The position numbers and the translations under genes are program-made. A DNA stretch of 64,000 nucleotides from an uncultured Kiloniellaceae bacterium (GTDB lineage Bacteria; Pseudomonadota; Alphaproteobacteria; Kiloniellales; Kiloniellaceae), in contig CANMQP010000003.1 of NCBI GenBank assembly GCA_947500035.1, positions 62,001-126,000 on the forward strand, written 5' to 3'. The notes under the pieces were generated by a model. The model did no database searches and was not told where the DNA came from. It saw only the letters and a program-made list of their open reading frames with translations. Within the stretch, counting starts at the first letter, position 1, and each line of letters opens with the position of its first letter. This document shows positions 60,506 to 64,000 of the stretch, one piece after another.

Positions 60506-62449
60506 TCATGCGCCGACCAGATGCCGGTAGATCTCCGGCAGGGCCGTGGTCAATCGGTCCGGATCAGGGATCACGGCGTAGCCTCCGCGCCCGAAGATTC
60601 GCGAGAACCAGGATTTACCCTTGGCGTCGACAGTCACGCCGAAAACAGATTGCCCGGCGCGGCGGGCCTCGCGGATTGCCATGCGGCTGTCCTCGATCCC
60701 GTGTTGTCCTTCGTAGTGATCCAGATCGTTGGGTTTGCCGTCGGTGATGACAAGAAGCAGTCGACGCTGACGTGACTGGCGGGCGAGATCTGCTGAGACA
60801 TGGCGGACGGCGGCACCGAGCCGGGTGTAAAATCCTGGCCGCAGGCCTGCAATTCTTGCCTCGATGTTTGCAGACATGGGATCGCTGAAGTCTTTGCAGC
60901 GGCGCAGATAAACCCGGTCCCGACGTAGGGATGAAAAGGCGTGAATGGCGCAATCGTCCCCGCAGGCTGAGAGGCCCCAGGCGAGCGCAGTCAGAGCTTC
61001 GCGTTCGATATCTATGACGGCGCGGCCGGTGACCGCGCTTTCCGTGGAGCGCGATACGTCGAGAAGGATCGAGACCGCAAGATCCCGCGCCTCGGAACGG
61101 GCCGCCCGCCAGATGCGGTTGGAACCCCGGCCCGTCGCGCGGAGCTCGACCTGGGCCCGAACGGCGGCTTCCAGGTCCAGATCGTCTCCGTCGGGTTGGC
61201 CGGGCAAGACGACCCTGCGTGGCCGCAGGGCTTCAAACTGGCGCTTGACCGCCCGGATGCGGCGTTGAGCACGCAGGTCGTCGGCGTAGGGCGCAGGCTC
61301 GGCACTCGGAGGGGCGTCGCTGGCAAGCACGCGACAGTGCTCAGGCAGGTAGCTTCCACTTCGTGCATCCCATTCCGGGTAGGTGAACTTACCTGCAAGC
61401 CGCTCCAGATTGACGTCCTCTGGCGCGAGGTCGAGATGCAGCTTCAGCCGTGTTGCGGGGGCTTTCGAGATCTGACCCAGGCCAATCTCGTCCTGATCGT
61501 CGAGGGCTTTTTTCGCGTTATCGAGATCGTCGTCATCGACCCGGCGATTGAGATTCAGGAATTCGGCCCAGGCCAGTACGGCTTCAAAGCGATAGAGGAT
61601 CAGGCTGTCACGTCGCTCGGCCTGATCTGCCTTTTTACGTCGGGCCCGAAATGTGCCGTCACGGCCTTCCTGGGGTGGCCCTTCGGTCTCAGGACTCTCC
61701 AACTCCGTGGGGGCGGAGCGGATGAGTGGCCGCAGGTCCGGCCAGAGCGGGATCGGAAGATAGGGGCGGTAGGCTCTGGGCGCTTGATACGCTGAGAGAT
61801 CCCCGTCAGCTTCCCGCAACGCCGGGAGTAGATGGGCTGCCTGTACATCCAGCTCATCTTCTCCGCCCAGGAGCGCCTGGATAACGCTCTCCACAGCAGT
61901 CTCCCACGCGGGCAGGCTTCTGGGTTTGCGCAGGGTCAGGCAGGCGCGCGCCAAATCCTTGTAGAGAGGAATGAGTCCGGGACAGTGCTCGAGTGTGTCG
62001 CGCGTCATCTTCTGCGCTGCGGCCAGTGCAAGCAGGTCGGCGCGCAGCGGATCTTGCTCTGCAATGGCCGGGGGTGCATGGGCGGCGCTTGCGGTCAGCC
62101 AGAAATATAGCGATAGATTGGCTTCGTGGTGCGGGAAGTCGGCGATCTGCGTGGGCAGGCGCAGGGCCTCGCCGTCAAAGCTCGACCTGGTGATACGTTC
62201 TTCGCTGGTACCGAAGCGGCGGCGCCAGGACAGCCGGTGCCGGCTTGACTCTGGCGCGACCGCTTTTATCTCGACTGAGTTAGAACCACCCAGTCCCCGA
62301 AAGAAAACTGCCAACCGCCCGCCGACCTCTTCGAGGTCGACCGCGGCTCCATGATGCACCTCCGGCGCATCCAGGCGGCTGGCGAATGCGTGCCACAGTT
62401 TCCCGACCGATTCCTCGGGTTCCCATGGCTCGAAGGCGATTCCAGTCAT
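60506..62449 (-). CDS. norD: NO reductase activation protein NorD
   Basis: 647 residues. The C-terminal von Willebrand A domain carries the MIDAS motif in SILLDVSRSTES, followed by DDCAIHAFSSLRRD and the metal-site Asp in LLVITDGKPNDLDHY. The N-terminal half is Trp- and acidic-rich as in NorD. With the MoxR-type ATPase NorQ, it is required to mature the NorBC complex. Starts nine bases after the norQ stop. Confidence 0.92.
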   Translation of the reverse strand: MTGIAFEPWEPEESVGKLWHAFASRLDAPEVHHGAAVDLEEVGGRLAVFFRGLGGSNSVEIKAVAPESSRHRLSWRRRFGTSEERITRSSFDGEALRLPTQIADFPHHEANLSLYFWLTASAAHAPPAIAEQDPLRADLLALAAAQKMTRDTLEHCPGLIPLYKDLARACLTLRKPRSLPAWETAVESVIQALLGGEDELDVQAAHLLPALREADGDLSAYQAPRAYRPYLPIPLWPDLRPLIRSAPTELESPETEGPPQEGRDGTFRARRKKADQAERRDSLILYRFEAVLAWAEFLNLNRRVDDDDLDNAKKALDDQDEIGLGQISKAPATRLKLHLDLAPEDVNLERLAGKFTYPEWDARSGSYLPEHCRVLASDAPPSAEPAPYADDLRAQRRIRAVKRQFEALRPRRVVLPGQPDGDDLDLEAAVRAQVELRATGRGSNRIWRAARSEARDLAVSILLDVSRSTESAVTGRAVIDIEREALTALAWGLSACGDDCAIHAFSSLRRDRVYLRRCKDFSDPMSANIEARIAGLRPGFYTRLGAAVRHVSADLARQSRQRRLLLVITDGKPNDLDHYEGQHGIEDSRMAIREARRAGQSVFGVTVDAKGKSWFSRIFGRGGYAVIPDPDRLTTALPEIYRHLVGA

Positions 62450-62458
62450 CGCTGTACC

Positions 62459-63280
62459 TCACCCAAAGACTGCGGTGACCAGATCCAGGAGTCCGCGTTT
62501 TACATCCTCATCATCGGTTAGGGGTTCAATCATGGCTGCCAGGATGGCCCGTTCGACAGGCATACCCTGGTGGATCAGCGTGGCGCAGTAGACGAGCAGG
62601 CGGGTTGAGACGCCTTCCTCCAGATCCTGTCCTCTGAGGCCCCGCAGCTTTCCGGCAAGCCGTACCAGCGGTGCAACTCGCTCTGCAGAGAGACCACTCT
62701 CTGCCGCGACGATTGCGGTTTCCTGATCGGCGGCCGGGAAGTCGAATTCGATCGACAAAAAGCGTTGCCGGGTCGAGGGTTTCAGGGTCTTTAAAATGTT
62801 CTGGTAGCCGGGATTGTAGGAAGCGACCAGCATAAAGCCCGGGGCCGCCTCCAATTCCTCTCCAGTGCGGTCGATCGGCAAGATTCGGCGGTCGTCTGTC
62901 AGGGGGTGGAGCACGACCGTTACGTCTTTACGAGCCTCGACGACTTCGTCCAGATAGCAAATGGCACCGGCACGCACGGCGCGGGTCAGAGGGCCATCGA
63001 CCCAGACGGTTTCGCCACCCTTCAAAAGATATCGTCCGATCAGATCAGCGGCCGAAAGATCGTCATGGCAGGCGACCGTGTAGAGCGGCCGCTTGAGCTG
63101 AGCGGCCATGTGCGCCACGAAGCGGGTCTTGCCGCAACCGGTCGGTCCCTTGAGCAACAGCGGCAGGCCATTGCTGTGCGCCGCCGAGAAGATCTCACAC
63201 TCATCTCCCTGGGGAAGATAGAAGGGGGCTGCTGCCCCCTCCTTTTTTATGGCCCCTTCCATCACTATGGATCCTTCCAT
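62459..63280 (-). CDS. norQ: MoxR-type AAA+ ATPase NorQ
   Basis: 273 residues from ATG 63280 (MEGSIVMEGAIKKEG), five bases after the norB stop; a second in-frame ATG lies at 63262. Walker A GPTGCGKT at 45-52, Walker B ICYLDEVVEA and a sensor arginine region STRQRFLSIEF. The frame is open to 63982, but that extension lies on norB in another frame and is rejected. NorQ with NorD inserts the metal centre of NO reductase. Confidence 0.93.
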   Translation of the reverse strand: MEGSIVMEGAIKKEGAAAPFYLPQGDECEIFSAAHSNGLPLLLKGPTGCGKTRFVAHMAAQLKRPLYTVACHDDLSAADLIGRYLLKGGETVWVDGPLTRAVRAGAICYLDEVVEARKDVTVVLHPLTDDRRILPIDRTGEELEAAPGFMLVASYNPGYQNILKTLKPSTRQRFLSIEFDFPAADQETAIVAAESGLSAERVAPLVRLAGKLRGLRGQDLEEGVSTRLLVYCATLIHQGMPVERAILAAMIEPLTDDEDVKRGLLDLVTAVFG

Positions 63281-63285
63281 CGCCT

Positions 63286-64000
63286 TTACTCCGCGGCAGC
63301 GCGCTGTTGCAGATGACCGGGCTCGATTACCTCTTTGCGCGGTACGAGGACTGCATAGATGAAGAGTAAGGCACCGAGGACGACGGCGACACCGGAACCG
63401 AAGCGCATCACATAGAAGATCTCGATCTGGTCCTGAACATCCATGAAGTTCTCCCCCATAACCCGCTGCAGATGGGTTTGCACAATCCCGGCAAAGGTGA
63501 GGACGAAGGTCATGAAAGTCATGCCGCCGGCCATCAGCCAGAAGGAGCACATGTTCAGCACCTGATTGTAAGGGTCGCGGTTCTTCAGGATCGGGAAGGC
63601 ATAGGTGAAGATCGCCAGATTCAGAGCGACGTAGGCCCCGAAGAAGGCGAGGTGACCGTGCGCGGCGGTGATCTGTGTGCCATGGGTATAGTAGTTGATT
63701 CCGTGTAGGGTGTGCATGAAGCCCCAGACCCCGGCTCCGAAGAAGGCGAGGACGGCGCAGCCCAGTGCCCATAAGAGCGCGGCCTTGTTCGGGTGATCGC
63801 GTCGGCCCTTCCAAACCATGACGAAGGCGAAGGCCATCATGCCGAAGAAAGGAATGACTTCGAGCGATGAAAAGATCGAGCCGATCCACTGCCAGTATCC
63901 GGGTGTTCCGATCCAGTAGTAGTGGTGGCCGGTGCCGAGAATGCCGCTGAAGAGCGCAGTTGCGACGATCACGTAAAGCCACTTCTCAACGATCTCACGG
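63286..64000 (-). CDS. norB: Nitric oxide reductase large subunit, C-terminal part (5' truncated by window)
   Basis: 238 residues of a protein normally about 450. The frame is open to base 64000. Visible are histidines of the haem-copper-type active site (GILGTGHHYYWIG, then ITAAHGHLAFFGAYV) and five or six membrane helices. NorB reduces NO to N2O. The last part LVPRKEVIEPGHLQQRAAAE is a soluble tail. norC and the nor promoter should lie beyond the window. Confidence 0.95.
   Translation of the reverse strand, partial: REIVEKWLYVIVATALFSGILGTGHHYYWIGTPGYWQWIGSIFSSLEVIPFFGMMAFAFVMVWKGRRDHPNKAALLWALGCAVLAFFGAGVWGFMHTLHGINYYTHGTQITAAHGHLAFFGAYVALNLAIFTYAFPILKNRDPYNQVLNMCSFWLMAGGMTFMTFVLTFAGIVQTHLQRVMGENFMDVQDQIEIFYVMRFGSGVAVVLGALLFIYAVLVPRKEVIEPGHLQQRAAAE

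Noticed and set aside
63281-63982. Long N-terminal extension of norQ
   Set aside because: It is read in a different frame over norB and is Arg/Leu-rich nonsense. norQ starts at 63280.

Overview
The window looks like a chromosomal segment of a denitrifying, heterotrophic alphaproteobacterium, possibly Rhodospirillales in the broad sense. This rests on protein-family content (NarGHJI, NorBQDEF, an Aap-type amino-acid ABC transporter, a tripartite tricarboxylate transporter (TTT), DUF3726, DUF4202) and on GC-rich genes in tight, stop-start overlapping operons. It is not based on a database search. No rRNA, tRNA, CRISPR array or intact insertion sequence was seen.

Layout. (1) 1-4820: end of narG, then narH, narJ, narI and a cytoplasmic parvulin, forming a respiratory nitrate reductase operon. 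(2) 5154-7288: a two-gene unit of unknown function, made of a protein with a nitrile-hydratase-leader-like segment plus a Val/Ala-rich hydrophobic stretch, and a cobalamin-binding-type radical SAM enzyme. This is the best candidate for an undescribed peptide-modifying system. (3) 7564-20666: a catabolic island with a PrpE-like acyl-CoA ligase, an SDR, an FAD amino-acid-oxidase-like protein, a rhodanese, an IclR regulator, a BisC/TorZ-type molybdoenzyme, a cystathionine-lyase-like PLP enzyme, a glyoxalase-like protein and AapJQM without AapP. Three of its promoters share a distinctive AT-rich element, which suggests one regulon, probably for a sulfur-containing or sulfoxide amino acid. (4) 21052-21486: a chimeric remnant of a tctA fragment joined to the 3' end of a haloalkane dehalogenase gene. 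(5) 21642-27693: a racemase-superfamily protein, an isopropylmalate/tartrate dehydrogenase-like enzyme, a GntR regulator with two DNA-binding domains and a TTT (TctCBA). (6) 27790-36661: LysR, aldehyde dehydrogenase, atypical M19 dipeptidase, BCCT transporter, an unrecognised 555-residue protein, DUF3726 and an Ldh2-type dehydrogenase, suggestive of uptake and breakdown of a betaine-like compound.

(7) 36746-53831: a large uncharacterised island. It has a regulator fusing a Tm-1/PEP-hydrolase-like TIM barrel to a degenerate AAA+ region and a Fis helix-turn-helix, a divergent second TIM-barrel protein, a branched-chain-type ABC transporter whose last ATPase is fused to a Tm-1-like (UPF0261) domain, a third TIM-barrel protein, a flotillin, two tandem SRPBCC domains (one fused to a quinone oxidoreductase), an FAA-family hydrolase, an alpha/beta hydrolase and an amidohydrolase. 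(8) 54139-54409: a small element with terminal inverted repeats and many internal ones (MITE-like), directly in front of an arsenate-resistance GAPDH-arsJ pair. (9) 56968-64000: a Crp/Fnr (Dnr-like) regulator preceded by an FNR-type box, DUF4202, an endonuclease/exonuclease/phosphatase protein, and on the minus strand norB (partial), norQ, norD, norE and norF. A 46-bp inverted repeat lies over the norE start.

Both ends of the window therefore carry respiratory nitrogen-oxide genes, with substrate-uptake and catabolic modules between them, most of which pair a transporter with its own regulator.
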